Assembly (NCBI GenBank): GCA_963781895.1
Contig: CAWAIM010000031.1
Span: forward strand, 164,123-228,122
Direction: 5' to 3'
Origin: Roseiarcus sp963781895
GTDB lineage: Bacteria > Pseudomonadota > Alphaproteobacteria > Rhizobiales > Beijerinckiaceae
Length of the DNA: 64,000 nt
A program made the translations under genes and the position numbers. The notes under the pieces are model-generated. The model saw nothing but the letters and a program-made list of their open reading frames with translations, was not told the DNA's origin and ran no database searches. Positions 9,894 to 19,836 of the stretch are shown here, in pieces (the first letter of the stretch is position 1; every line of letters begins with the position of its first letter).

Positions 9894-10835
9894 ATGCCGT
9901 TCCTCGCCATCCGGCACGTCACCGTCTATCGCTACCGCCGGCCGGTCGCCTTCGGCGAACACCGGATGATGCTCCGTCCGCGCGCCTCCCACGAGCAGAG
10001 AGTGATCCAGGCGGAGCTGAAGATCAGCCCGGAGCCGGCGAGCCTCAGCTTCGTCGACGACGCGTTCGGCAATTCTGTCGGGATCGCGCGGTTTTCGCGC
10101 CGGGCGAAGGCGCTGCGCTTCGAGAGCCTGGTGCGCCTCGAGCATTCGCCTCGCGGCGTAGCCCTCGATCGCGAAGCGGCCGGAGGGGCCTTGCCCGCCG
10201 GCTATAGCGCCGGCGAGCTGCGGGAACTCGGCCCCTATATCGAACGCCATCACCTCGATCCGATCGACGCGGTCGGCTGCTGGGCCCGGCAATTCCTCGA
10301 CCCAGGCGGTCCGATCGGCGCCTTCGAGCTGCTGGCGCGATTGTCGCAGGGCATCCATCGCGGCTTCCTCTATCGGCGCCGGGAGGCGAAGGGGATCCAG
10401 CCGCCGGCGGAGACGCTGCGGCTCGGCCATGGCTCCTGCCGCGACTTCGCCATGCTGATGATCGAGGCGGCGCGCTCGCTCGGTTTCGCCGCGCGGTTCG
10501 CCTCCGGCTATCTCGCCGTCCCGCTCGACGATCCCGAGGAGACGACCAGCGGCGCGGCGCGCGGATCGACTCACGCCTGGGCGCAAATCCATCTGCCGGG
10601 CGCCGGCTGGATCGATTTCGATCCGACCAGCGGCACCGTCGGCAACTTCGACCTGGTCACCGTCGCGGTCGCGCCCGATCCCCGCCACGCGCTGCCGCTG
10701 CACGGCACCTTTATCGGATTTGCGTCGGACCACATCGCCATGGAGGTGCAGGTGAGCGTGACGTCCGGCGCTCCGAAGGCGTTTCCGGCCGCAAGAAATC
10801 CGTCCGCGCGCCGACGACTTCGCCAGCGGGCGTGA
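9894..10835 (+). CDS. Transglutaminase-like cysteine peptidase family protein
   Basis: A 313-aa protein with the bacterial transglutaminase N-terminal beta region (IRHVTVYRYRRPVAFGEHRMMLRPR) and a transglutaminase core. The catalytic triad is visible: Cys182 in GHGSCRDFAML, His227 in STHAWAQIHLP and Asp243 in WIDFDPT. No signal peptide is seen, so it is probably cytoplasmic. The first ATG of the open frame (9813) is rejected because the conserved N-terminus starts at MPFLAIRHV. A second transglutaminase-like gene follows 183 nt downstream in the same direction. Proteins of this type are often peptidases or amidases rather than cross-linkers. Confidence 0.85.
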   Translation: MPFLAIRHVTVYRYRRPVAFGEHRMMLRPRASHEQRVIQAELKISPEPASLSFVDDAFGNSVGIARFSRRAKALRFESLVRLEHSPRGVALDREAAGGALPAGYSAGELRELGPYIERHHLDPIDAVGCWARQFLDPGGPIGAFELLARLSQGIHRGFLYRRREAKGIQPPAETLRLGHGSCRDFAMLMIEAARSLGFAARFASGYLAVPLDDPEETTSGAARGSTHAWAQIHLPGAGWIDFDPTSGTVGNFDLVTVAVAPDPRHALPLHGTFIGFASDHIAMEVQVSVTSGAPKAFPAARNPSARRRLRQRA

Positions 10836-11018
10836 CCGGCGTCGAAACATTGAACGCCCCGACACGATCGCGGCGGCCTTATGCTAAGACTGCCTGATCG
10901 CGACTTGTCCGGCCGGCCTCTCGACGTCATGGCCGGGGGAGGGTCAATCGCACAAAGAGTCATGCTCGGGCGGCTTCGGGACGAGGTCATCGGAGGCGGC
11001 GCAATCGGGGGATGTCGG

Positions 11019-11826
11019 ATGAAGATTCGTGTCGGCTACGAGCTGATCTACGATTTTCCGCAAGCCACGCCGATGATCATGGTTCTGGGAACCCATTTCA
11101 CCCGGGCGTCCGACGTCATCACGCCGGACCATTTGACCACCAGCCCCTCCGTGCCGATTTCCCCCTATCGCGACGGCTTCGGCAATTGGTGCAGCCGCAT
11201 CGTCGCTCCCGCCGGGCGAATGCGCCTGTCGGCCGACGGCGTCGTTCGCGACAGCGGCCTGCCCGACGCGGTTGTCCCTTCGGCTTCCCAGCACGCGGTG
11301 GAGGACTTGCCGCCGGAGACCTTGGTCTTCCTGCTGGGAAGCCGCTATTGCGAGACCGACCGCCTGTCCGAGGCGGCCTGGAGACCTGTTTCAAAAATCG
11401 CCGCCCGGATGGGCGCGCGTGCAGGCGATCTGCGATTTCGTGCATCGCCACATTGCGTTCGGCTATGAGCATGCCCGCCCGACGATGACCTCCCTGGAGG
11501 TATTCAACGAAGGCAAGGGCGTGTGTCGCGACTACGCGCACCTCGCCATCACGTTCTGCCGCTGCATGAACATTCCGGCGCGCTATTGCACCGGCTATCT
11601 TGGCGACATCGGCGTGCCGCCGCCCTACGGGCCGATGGATTTCGCCGGCTGGTTCGAGGCCTATCTGGGCGGGCGGTGGCGCACCTTCGACGCGCGCAAC
11701 AACGTGCCGCGCATCGGCCGCGTGCTGATCGCGCAGGGGCGCGACGCGGCCGACGTGCCGATCACCCATACGTTCGGTCCCAATACGCTGGTCAGTTTCA
11801 AGGTCTGGACCGACGAGGTCGATTAG
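11019..11826 (+). CDS. Second transglutaminase-like protein, one frameshift
   Basis: Starts MKIRVGYELIYDFPQATPMI and continues after a shift at about 11384, where TGGAGACC should read TGGGACC (one extra A), into DLFQKSPPGWARVQAICDF. Corrected length is 268 aa. The core shows Cys in GKGVCRDYAHLAI, a probable His/Trp-containing strand AGWFEAYLGGRW and Asp in TFDARNN; the His position is occupied by WF rather than the usual HAW, which is odd. It belongs to the short transglutaminase group often found beside the longer form, as here. Whether the shift is real cannot be told from the sequence. Confidence 0.75.
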
Positions 11827-11868
11827 GCCGGCCCGCTTCGCCCCCCGCGCGCGTTTCGACTGGCCGGG

Positions 11869-13126
11869 TCAGGCGCGATCGAACGCCCGCGCCGCGCCCA
11901 CCACGTCGGCGAGACTGGAGAAGCCCTGCGGGCCGACCAGCAGCTCGCGCGCGAGCCTCAGCGCCCTGGCCTCCGAGCGCGCGCGCCGCTCCGGGTCGGC
12001 GATCGCCTCCAGGTCCTCGACATGGGCGAGGCCGAGAATGCGGCGGATCATTTTCGCCCCGGCGAAGGCCAGCGCATCCTCGAACAGCACGCGCAGGAAC
12101 CGCGCCCGCTCTTTTTCCATCGCCGCGCGATCGTCCTCGGACGGAAAAAGGCTCGATCGGATAGGCGTCGCCCGACGGCGCCGCGCGCCACAAGTCGAGA
12201 AAGCGGCGGGCGAATCCCGACCAGACGTCCACGGCTTGCGCGAGAATCCAGTCGCGATAGGCGTCGCGCTCGGCCGGCGCGGCCTCGTGGCCCGATTGCG
12301 CGAAAAAGGCGAGCAGCAGATTGCCGATCACCGCGCCGACGTCGAAGCCGATCGGGCCGATGAAGGCGAATTCGGGGTCGATGACGCGCGTGTCGTCCGG
12401 CGTCGCCATGATCGAGCCGGTGTGCAGGTCGCCGTGGATCAGGGCCTGCGCGCTGGTCATGAACTGATATTTCCGCGCCTGCGCCGCGACCTTCAGCGCG
12501 CTGTCGCGCTCGAACGCGCGCTTGTGCGCGTCGAGCCACGGGCTGGTCCAGCGATTGAGCGGCGCCTCGCGATAGGGATCGGTGAACACCAGATCCTCGG
12601 TGATCTTGCACAGCGCGATGTTGGCGGCGAACAGCTCGACCCGGCGCTTGTGCTCCGCCGCGGTCCCCGCGAGCACGGACGTGTGAAACAGGGTCGCGGC
12701 GAGGAACGTGGCGATGTCGTCGGCGAAACGGGGATATTCGATCCCGCGGATCAGCCCCTTGCGCATGATGACATGGGGATGGAGATATTCCATCACGATC
12801 ATCGCCTGGGCGCGGTCGAAGTGGAACACCTCGGGCGTCAATCGTCCGGCGTAACGCGCCTGCTCGTTGAGCGCGCTGTATTCGAACCAGCTGCGCTCGA
12901 GCGGCAGGGGCCAGGACTCGCCGACGAGGCGGACATAGGGCAGGGCCTGTTTGACGACCACGCCGCCCAAATCCCCCTCGACGATGAACACGAGATTGAG
13001 ATTGCCGTCGCCGACCTCGCGGATGCGCCAGCCGGACGGCTCGCCGCCGAGCCGTTGGCGGACGGCCGGAATTTCGGCCAGCGCGCCGGCCAGGCGCGAG
13101 CCGTCGACGGGCGCGTAAGTCGCCAT
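11869..13126 (-). CDS. mtnK: S-methyl-5-thioribose kinase, one frameshift
   Basis: Methylthioribose kinase phosphorylates MTR with ATP in methionine salvage. The N-terminus MATYAPVDGSRLAG, the nucleotide-binding GDGNLNLVFIVEG and KQALPYVR, the catalytic loop HGDLHTGSIM (Asp in HGD) and the metal-binding DPEFAFIGPIGFDVG are all present, the last two being strong MtnK marks. Near 12153 the minus-strand reading GAGCCTTTTTCCG has one surplus base; removing a C gives IELFPSEDDRAAMEKERARFL and a 418-aa protein. It is the last gene of an ABC transporter operon, 5 nt after the permease stop, suggesting that the transporter imports MTR or a related pentose. No mtnA lies nearby. Confidence 0.85.
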
Positions 13127-13131
13127 CTCGT

Positions 13132-14170
13132 TCAGGCGCCCCGGCCGCCGCTGCGCGCGGTCCGCAGCCGCTCGGCGTAGACATTGATGATGAGCGCGAC
13201 CAGCAGGATGATGCCGCGGATGAGGATCTTGAGGAAGCTGTCGATCTTCACATAGTCGAGGCCGTTGTTGAGCACGCCGAGCACGAACAGGCCGACGATC
13301 GTGTTGCCGATGCCGCCGCGTCCGCCGAACAGGCTGGTGCCGCCGACCACCACCGCCGCGATCGCGTCGAGCAGGAAGGTGTCGAATTCGTTCTGCTGCG
13401 CGCTGCCGAAATAGGCGACGCCGATCATGCCGGCGACGCCGGAGCACATGGCCGAGATCACCATCACCGCGCCGACGATGAAGCGGACGTTGACGCCGGA
13501 ATATTCCGCCGCCTCGCGGTTTCCGCCGACCATGTAGACGTAGCGGCCGAAGCGCGTGTAGGTCAGCACGAGATGGGCGACCAGCAGGAAAATCGCCGCG
13601 ACGATGATGATCCAGGGGACGCCGCCGATCGATTTGGACCCCAGCGTCTGAATGAGGCTCGGGACGGAATAGGCGATCTGCCCGCGCACCAGCACCGCCG
13701 AGACGCCGGCGCCGATCTGCATCATCGCCAGCGTCATGATGAACGACGGGATGCCGATGCGGGTGACGCCGAAGGCGGTGATGAGGCCAAGCCCGCAGCA
13801 GGCGGCGAGCGTCAGGATGATGGCGATCGCCCCCGGCAACGGGCAGGTTGGCGATGTTCACGTAGTCCGGCTGCAAGGTGAAGAACGTCAGCACGATCGC
13901 GGTCGCGTTGGCGACCGCGCCGACGCTGAGATCGATCTCGGCGGTCAAAATGACGAAGGTCAGGCCGACGGCGATGATCGCGGTGACCGAGACTTGCTGC
14001 AGAATGTTTTCCAGATTGCCGAGCGAGGCGAAGGACGGGCTCGCGATGCTGAAGAAGGCGATGAGGCTCAGCAGCGTGATGAAGGGCGCGATGTTGCGCA
14101 ATTGATCGCGCAGAAAATCCCCGAAGCGAAAGGGGCGGGCGGGGCTCGCATCGACGCCTGGCGTGTTCAT
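13132..14170 (-). CDS. Ribose-type ABC transporter permease, one frameshift
   Basis: An RbsC/BPD_transp_2-type permease with about eight to ten helices, corrected length 345 aa. The N-terminal part is FRFGDFLRDQLRNIAPFITLLS. The family segment GLTFVILTAEIDLSVGAVANA is near residue 75, the central part is AFGVTRIGIPSFIMTLAMM, and the C-terminal GGTSLFGGRGGIGNTIVGLF is characteristic. One extra T near 13838 (CCCGTTGCCGG instead of CCCGTGCCGG) shifts the frame between NIANLPV and PGAIAIILT. The ATG at 14170 has AAGGA about 10 nt upstream. It follows the ATPase gene by 18 nt. Confidence 0.85.
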
Positions 14171-14188
14171 CAACGTCAAAATCCTTGG

Positions 14189-15679
14189 TCAGGCCGCCGC
14201 CAACAGGCGATCCTTGCTGATCGCCTCGCTCGCGAACTCGTGCGCGATCTCGCCCTTGCGCATCACCAGCACCCGATCGGCAAGCGACAGAACGGTCTCC
14301 GGCTCGGTCGAGAAGACGACGATCGCCATGCCCTGATCGCGCAGGGCGCGCACGATTCTGACGACGTCCTCCTTGGCGCCGACGTCCATGCCGCGGGTCG
14401 GCTCGGCGAGCAGAAGAATCCGGGGCGCATGGGTCAACCATTTCGCCAGCGCGACTTTCTGCTGATTGCCGCCGGAAAGGGCGCCGAGGCGCGAATCGAC
14501 GGTGGGCGGGCGAATGTCGAGATTCTTGACCTGCGCCTTGGCGATTTCGCGCTCGCGCTCGGGCTTCAGCAGCCATCGCGACAGGCGCTCGAGGATCGCG
14601 ATCGAGATGTTCTTGTAGACAGGCTCGTCGCCGAACAGCATCGACCGGCGGCTTTCCGCGACATAGGCGACGCCCGCCTTCTTGGCGGCGGTGGTGTTGG
14701 ACAGCGACATCGCCTTGCCGTCGATTTCGAGCGAACCGCTGTCGGAGCGAAGCCGCCCGAACAGAGTGCGGGCGAGCTCCAATTGGCCGCAGCCCATGAA
14801 GCCGTAGATGCCCAGCACCTCGCCCGCTCGGGCCTCGAACGAAACGTCGCGATACGAGGGAGACAGCGTCAGCTCCCTGGCGCGCAGGGCCACCGGCGCC
14901 TCGGGACGGCTGTCGAGCTTGATCTCGCCGAGATAGCTTTCCTCCAGCTCCTCGCGGCCGGCGCCGATCATCCGCTCGATGATCCAGCCCTTGTCGATGG
15001 CGGGCGTGACGTCGGTGGTCGCGACCTCGCGGCCGTTGCGAAAGACGGTGATCGCGTCAGAAACCTTCAGGATGTCGTCGAGGAAGTGCGAGATGAAGAC
15101 GATGCTTCGGCCGCCCTCCCGCAGCTTGGCGAGGACGGCGAACAGGCGCTCGATTTCCGGCGGCGACAATGCGGACGTCGGCTCGTCGAGAATGATGATG
15201 CGCGCGCCCGAGAACAGCACGCGCGAGAGTTCGACGAGCTGCTGCACGCCGATCGGGAAATCGCCGAGGCGCGCGCGCGGGTCGATGTCGAGGCCGAGGT
15301 TTTTCAATTGCACGGCGGCGGTCTCGGCCATCCGCCGCCAGGCGACGATTCCGAAGCGATCGACCGGCTGGGACCCTAGAAAGACGTTCTCGGCGACGCT
15401 GAGTTCCGGCGCGACGCTGAGCTCCTGGTGCACCATCCCGATGCCGGCCGCCAGCGCGTCGCGCGACGAGCGGAAATGCACGTCCTTGCCGTCGACGCGC
15501 ATGCGTCCGGCGTCGGCGGAATGGACGCCGGCGATGATCTTCATCATCGTGCTTTTGCCCGCCCCGTTCTCGCCGGCCAGACCATGAATCTGGCCGGCGA
15601 GCAACGTGAAGTCGACGTCCCGAAGCGCCTGGACGCCGCCAAACGACTTCGAAACGCCGGTCAGTTCGAGAAGCGCCAT
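14189..15679 (-). CDS. Sugar ABC transporter ATPase (two nucleotide-binding domains)
   Basis: A 496-aa RbsA/MglA-type ATPase. The first half has Walker A GENGAGKST, signature PIGVQQLVELSRVL and Walker B IIILDEPTSAL. The second has the degenerate Walker A GFMGCGQLE usual in this family, signature LSGGNQQKVALAKWL and a Walker B-like ILLLAEPTRGMD, where Ala replaces the usual Asp. It energises uptake of a ribose-like substrate with the permease downstream and the binding protein upstream. Its first 45 codons were duplicated into the remnant at 16750-16989. Confidence 0.92.
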   Translation of the reverse strand: MALLELTGVSKSFGGVQALRDVDFTLLAGQIHGLAGENGAGKSTMMKIIAGVHSADAGRMRVDGKDVHFRSSRDALAAGIGMVHQELSVAPELSVAENVFLGSQPVDRFGIVAWRRMAETAAVQLKNLGLDIDPRARLGDFPIGVQQLVELSRVLFSGARIIILDEPTSALSPPEIERLFAVLAKLREGGRSIVFISHFLDDILKVSDAITVFRNGREVATTDVTPAIDKGWIIERMIGAGREELEESYLGEIKLDSRPEAPVALRARELTLSPSYRDVSFEARAGEVLGIYGFMGCGQLELARTLFGRLRSDSGSLEIDGKAMSLSNTTAAKKAGVAYVAESRRSMLFGDEPVYKNISIAILERLSRWLLKPEREREIAKAQVKNLDIRPPTVDSRLGALSGGNQQKVALAKWLTHAPRILLLAEPTRGMDVGAKEDVVRIVRALRDQGMAIVVFSTEPETVLSLADRVLVMRKGEIAHEFASEAISKDRLLAAA

Positions 15680-15698
15680 CGCCGGCTACCGCAATCGT

Positions 15699-16736
15699 TC
15701 AAATGAGGAACTGCTCCTGCATCCACAGCATGCCGTCGGCGTTGGCCTTGGTGACGACCGGGCCGTCGGTGACGATGTTCTTCGGGATGTCCATCCCGGT
15801 CTTCGCGCCGTGGACGACCGCCTGGACGCCGGCGATGATCGCTCCGCCATGGATGCGGCAGGACGGGTTGCGGACGGTGGCGTACATCTGACCGCCCTGC
15901 ACCGCCTTGATCGCCGGCGGCATGGCGTCGACGCCGCCGATCTTGATCTCGGTGCGCCCCTTGGCCTCCATCACCTTGCGGGCGGCCAGCGCCATGTCGT
16001 CATTGTGGAAGAACGCCGCGTCGATCTTGGGATATTTGGTCAGCAGCGTCTCCCAGATGCGCGCGACCTTGGTCACGTCCCAGTCGGCCGGCTGCTCGTC
16101 GAGAACCTTGATCTTCGGGAATTTCGAGACGACGGAATGGAAACCCTTGGCGCGTCCCTGCGCCCCGGTATGGCCGAGCGAGCCCTGGGTCATGATCATC
16201 GTGCCTTCGCCGTTGATGGCGTTGACCAGCGCCTGGGTCACCGACGCCCCCATGAACTCGTTGTCGGGCGCGAGAAACGTGTGCACGTTGATGCTGTCGA
16301 GCGGCGCGATCAGCGTATCCATGTCGATGACCGGAATGCCGGCGTCGATCATCTTGTTGACCGGCGCGGTCAAGGTGCCGATGCCGAACGCCTGAATGGC
16401 GACGAAATCCCACTTCTGCGACGCCATGTTGTCGATCGCCGCGCGCTGCGTGACGTTGTTGAACTGGCCGTCGAACCAGGTGACGTCGACATTGAACAGC
16501 TTGCCCCAATATTCGGCCGCCTGCTTGCCTTGCGCGCACCAGGTCGCCTGCAATCCGGCGTTGGAGAAGGCCGCCTTGAGCGGCTTCGGCGATTTGCCGG
16601 CCTCCTTGGCCATGGCCGCCGCAACGAACGGGTTTGCGCCGAGTCCGCCGAACAGGGCCGCCGCGCCCGCGCCGCCTGCGGCCGCCTTGAGAAGCTTGCG
16701 ACGACCCTGCGAAACGAGTCGTGAATTGTCCGACAT
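15699..16736 (-). CDS. Sugar ABC transporter substrate-binding protein, copy B
   Basis: A 345-aa periplasmic-binding protein of the ribose/Peripla_BP_4 type. The N-terminus SQGRRKLLKAAAGGAGAAALF has a twin-arginine-like motif, suggesting Tat export. The fold shows repeated Rossmann-like strands (DFVAIQAFG, GIPVIDMDT, GGVDAMPPAIKAVQ). It is nearly identical to copy A at 17011-18049 and stands directly before the ATPase gene (19 nt gap). Because of the adjacent mtnK, methylthioribose or another thio/deoxypentose is the likely ligand, by inference. Confidence 0.88.
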   Translation of the reverse strand: MSDNSRLVSQGRRKLLKAAAGGAGAAALFGGLGANPFVAAAMAKEAGKSPKPLKAAFSNAGLQATWCAQGKQAAEYWGKLFNVDVTWFDGQFNNVTQRAAIDNMASQKWDFVAIQAFGIGTLTAPVNKMIDAGIPVIDMDTLIAPLDSINVHTFLAPDNEFMGASVTQALVNAINGEGTMIMTQGSLGHTGAQGRAKGFHSVVSKFPKIKVLDEQPADWDVTKVARIWETLLTKYPKIDAAFFHNDDMALAARKVMEAKGRTEIKIGGVDAMPPAIKAVQGGQMYATVRNPSCRIHGGAIIAGVQAVVHGAKTGMDIPKNIVTDGPVVTKANADGMLWMQEQFLI

Positions 16737-16749
16737 GGTTTCCTCCGTG

Positions 16750-16989
16750 TCATCCAGGTAGTTGAAACGACCACGCCGAAGCGTTCGACACGTTGAGTTC
16801 CAAGAAACACGTTTTCGCCGGCGCCGAGTTCGGCAGCGACGCGATGATCCTCATCATCGTGATTTTGCCCGCCCCGTTCTCGCCGGCCAGACCATGAATC
16901 TGGCCGGCGAGCGGCGTGAAGTCGACGTCCCGAAGCGCCTGGACGCCGCCAAACGACTTCGAGACGCTCGTCAATGCGAGCGGCGCCAT
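16750..16989 (-). pseudogene. Truncated duplicate of the ATPase gene
   Basis: The first 45 or so codons (SVSKSFGGVQALRDVDF..LAGQIHGLAGENGAGK) match the full ATPase at 15679-14189 almost codon for codon. An internal deletion then joins MMRIIAS to sequence that, one frame over, reads ELGAGENVFLGTQRVERFG, the counterpart of ELSVAENVFLGSQPVDRFG in the intact gene. The Walker A Ser/Thr is Ile (GKIT), so it is inactive. It lies between binding-protein copies A and B and marks the scar of a tandem duplication. Confidence 0.85.
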
Positions 16990-17010
16990 AGCGGCTTCGC
17001 GGCGGATGAT

Positions 17011-18049
17011 TCAGATCAGGAACTGCTCCTGCATCCACAGCATGCCGTCGGCGTTGGCCTTGGTGACGACCGGGCCGTCGGTGACGATGTTCTTGGGAAT
17101 GTCCGTGCCGGTCTTGGCGCCTTGCACGACCGCCTGGACGCCCGCGATGATCGCTCCGCCGTGGATGCGGCAGGAGGGATTGCGGACGGTGGCGTACATC
17201 TGACCGCCCTGCACCGCCTTGATCGCCGGCGGCATGGCGTCGACCCCTCCGATCTTGGTCTCGGTGCGGCCTTTGGCCTCCATCACCTTGCGGGCGGCGA
17301 GCGCCATATCGTCATTGTGGAAGAAGGCGGCGTCGATCTTGGGATATTTGGTCAGCAGCGTCTCCCAGATGCGCGCGACCTTGGTCACGTCCCAGTCGGC
17401 CGGCTGCTCGTCGAGAACCTTGATCTTCGGGAATTTCGAGACGACGGAATGGAAACCCTTGGCCCGTCCCTGCGCCCCGGTATGGCCCAACGCGCCCTGG
17501 GTCATGGTGATGGTGCCTTCGCCGTTGATGGCGTTGACCAGCGCCTGGGTGACCGACGCGCCCATGAACTCGTTGTCAGGCGCAAGAAACGTGTGCACGT
17601 TAATCGTGTCGAGCGGCGCGATCAGCGTATCCATGTCGATGACCGGAATGCCGGCGTCGATCATCTTGTTGACCGGCGCGGTCAAGCGTGCCGATGCCGA
17701 ACGCCTGAATGGCGACGAAATCCCACTTCTGCGACGCCATGTTGTCGATCGCGGCGCGCTGCTTGACCGCGTCGAGCTGGCCGTCGAACCAGGTGACGTC
17801 GACATTGAACAGCTTGCCCCAATATTCGGCCGCCTGCTTGCCTTGCGCGCACCAGGTCGCCTGCAATCCGGCGTTGGAGAAGGCGGCTTTCAGCGGCTTC
17901 TCCGACCTGCCGGCTTCCTTGGCCATCGCGGCGGCGATCAGCGGATTGAAGCCGAATCCGCCGAACAGAGCCGCGGCCCCCGCGCCCGCGGCCGCGGCCT
18001 GAATCAGCTTGCGGCGGTCTTGCGAAACGTTTTTCGTGATGTCCGTCAT
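17011..18049 (-). CDS. Sugar ABC transporter substrate-binding protein, copy A, one frameshift
   Basis: A near-identical paralogue of copy B. The start MTDITKNVSQDRRKLIQAA has an excellent ribosome site (GGGAGGAAACC) and a twin-arginine-like motif. Direct comparison with copy B locates the defect: GTCAAGCGTGCC at about 17688 against GTCAAGGTGCC in B, one extra C. Without it the product is exactly 345 aa, the same as copy B. As first gene of the operon it has the best translation signals. Most differences from B are in the N-terminal 40 residues and around QLDAVKQ versus QFNNVTQ. Confidence 0.88.
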
Positions 18050-18385
18050 GGTTTCCTCCCTGAACTTGGCGTTTGCCGCCATCAATAGTCACGATTGCTA
18101 GCATGCCACAGAAAACGATTTGAGTTCAATACGCTGGTCGCGGGCGAGGCCGAACGCTCGCGACGCGCTGACAGTCTCGTCCAGCAGCGCCTGTCCCACG
18201 GCGTCGCCAACTCCGAAGCGCAGTCGCCGCCGGGTTGCTGCGGACGAGCCGCGTTATTGCGGAGAATGGCGCGACGTCCGCAAGGACGATCCGCCAGCGG
18301 CCGCTTCCGATCGACAGACCGAAGAGCCGCGCGGGCGGGGACGGCGGGGATCGATCCCCCGTCGGCGCCGTCCCGCGCGAACCGC
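18050..18385. other. Upstream region of the ABC operon, no gene seen
   Basis: About 335 nt between the first binding-protein start and the stop of the Asn-Val repeat protein. It must hold the promoter of the minus-strand operon. Frames here are Arg-rich and match nothing. No strong palindrome was found. Confidence 0.4.
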
Positions 18386-18895
18386 TTACGGGCAGGTGTC
18401 CCAGAATCCGCTGCGCTGACTCGGATCGGTATAGTACCAGCACAGGCCGGCATGCGGCGGCGGCGGGGCCCAGGCGGCCGCCGTGGCGGCGCCGACAAAT
18501 CCGATCGCCGCGCCGGCCGCGATCGCGCCGCCCGGCGCCCAGCGATAGTTCCGTCCCGCCCAGCCGCCGTGATAGACGCCAACGTTGCGATTGACGTTGA
18601 CGTTGCGGTTGACGTTGCGGTTGACGTTCCGGTTCACGTTGGCGTTGACGTTTCGGTTGGCGTTATGATGCACGTTGCGGTTGACGTTCACGTTGCGACT
18701 GACGTGCGCGCCGCCTCCCCGATGGGCGCCTCCGCCTCCCCCGTGGCGCATTACGACGGTCGACACATAGCTGTCGGAATTGTGCAGGATCGAGTTGGCG
18801 CCGCCGAACATCTCCATGGCGCGAGCCTGACCCGCGAAGCCGAGCGAAACCAGGGCGGCCATCACGGCGCCGGTCGCTGCACTTGAGAATTTCAT
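18386..18895 (-). CDS. Exported Asn-Val repeat protein
   Basis: A 169-aa protein with a signal peptide (MKFSSAATGAVMAALVSLGFAGQARA). It continues with a His/Gly-rich segment (RHGGGGGAHRGGG) and a repeat zone of about 50 residues built from NVNRNV units interspersed with His and Ala. A Gly/Ala hydrophobic helix (AIAAGAAIGFVGAATAAAW) follows, then the C-terminal CWYYTDPSQRSGFWDTCP with two Cys. That ending is common in small exported Hyphomicrobiales proteins. The repeats are visible in DNA as GTTGACGTTGCG units (18585-18710). Function unknown; a surface or cell-wall role is a guess. Confidence 0.75.
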   Translation of the reverse strand: MKFSSAATGAVMAALVSLGFAGQARAMEMFGGANSILHNSDSYVSTVVMRHGGGGGAHRGGGAHVSRNVNVNRNVHHNANRNVNANVNRNVNRNVNRNVNVNRNVGVYHGGWAGRNYRWAPGGAIAAGAAIGFVGAATAAAWAPPPPHAGLCWYYTDPSQRSGFWDTCP

Positions 18896-19182
18896 TGTTG
18901 GTTGACCCTTCTTGTCGACAGACGAGCCAAAACGGCCGCCTTCCCTCTAATAAATTTCGGATGTTCGATGCGCCCGCATTGTGTTGCGGGGGGACTTCCT
19001 CCACGTCAACTTGTTCGGCGCAACGCCGGTTGACCTCCCCGTTGATCGAAAAACTGACTGTTTCTTATCGTTCTCGCAAGGCGAATCCAAGGCTGCCCGC
19101 CGCCCGAAAGGGAGCCGGCCATCATCGCGCCGGGCGGCCATGGTTCCGGAGCGGGCGCCTCAGTCGCGAGGAGGGAGCCTGT

Positions 19183-19713
19183 TCACAGCACATGCTGTCC
19201 GTCGCCGGCGCGCTTGGCGGCCTTCTGGAACTTCTTGATCACCCGGTCGCGCTTGAGCTTGGAAATATGGTCGATGAACAGAACGCCGTCGAGATGGTCG
19301 ATCTCGTGCTGCAGCACTGTGGCCAACAGGCCCTCGGCCAGGATTTCGCGCATTTCTCCTTTGCGGTCGAGGTAGCGGGCGCGCACCGAGGCGGGCCGCT
19401 CGACCTCGGCGTAATATTCCGGGATCGACAGGCAGCCCTCCTCATAGACCGAGCGCTCGTCCGAGACCCATGTGATCTGCGGATTGACGAACGTCTGCGG
19501 CTGCGGCGGCTCGTCCTTCTTGGCGACATCGACCACCAGGAGGCGGATCGGCTCGGCGATCTGGATCGCCGCCAGTCCGACGCCGGGCGCCTCGTGCATC
19601 GTTTCGATCATGTCGTCCATCAGCCGGCGCAGCGCATCGTCGATCCGCTCGATCGTCCGGCTGACCAGGCGCAGCTTCGGATCGGGCAGGGTGATGATCG
19701 GGCGAAGGGCCAT
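19183..19713 (-). CDS. def: Peptide deformylase
   Basis: Removes the N-formyl group from nascent proteins using a metal ion. All three motifs are intact: GVGLAAIQ (about residue 49), EEGCLSIP with the metal-binding Cys, and QHEIDHLDG with two metal His and catalytic Glu. The 176-aa length is typical. ATG 19713 (MALRPIITLPDPKLR) matches the family N-terminus; an upstream ATG at 19737 would add MPLPEQPP. Transcribed divergently from rmuC with about 120 nt between them. Confidence 0.95.
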   Translation of the reverse strand: MALRPIITLPDPKLRLVSRTIERIDDALRRLMDDMIETMHEAPGVGLAAIQIAEPIRLLVVDVAKKDEPPQPQTFVNPQITWVSDERSVYEEGCLSIPEYYAEVERPASVRARYLDRKGEMREILAEGLLATVLQHEIDHLDGVLFIDHISKLKRDRVIKKFQKAAKRAGDGQHVL

Positions 19714-19836
19714 TGGAGGCTGCTCAGGAAGGGGCAAGACCAGGAAAGGGACATACGCGACTGTTAATGATCTGGACAGGCGCGGTCAAACGTGTTCTTA
19801 TTTTGTTCCCTTCATCCGCTCTGGCCCGCCTCATTC

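Noticed and set aside
11798..14179. Single 793-aa frame joining permease and kinase
   Set aside because: It is an artefact of two insertions: it reads the permease N-terminus, then non-coding frame, then MtnK. The true genes are separate.
18585..18710. Repeat units considered as a CRISPR array
   Set aside because: Units are short, uninterrupted by spacers and encode a periodic protein; no cas genes are in the window.
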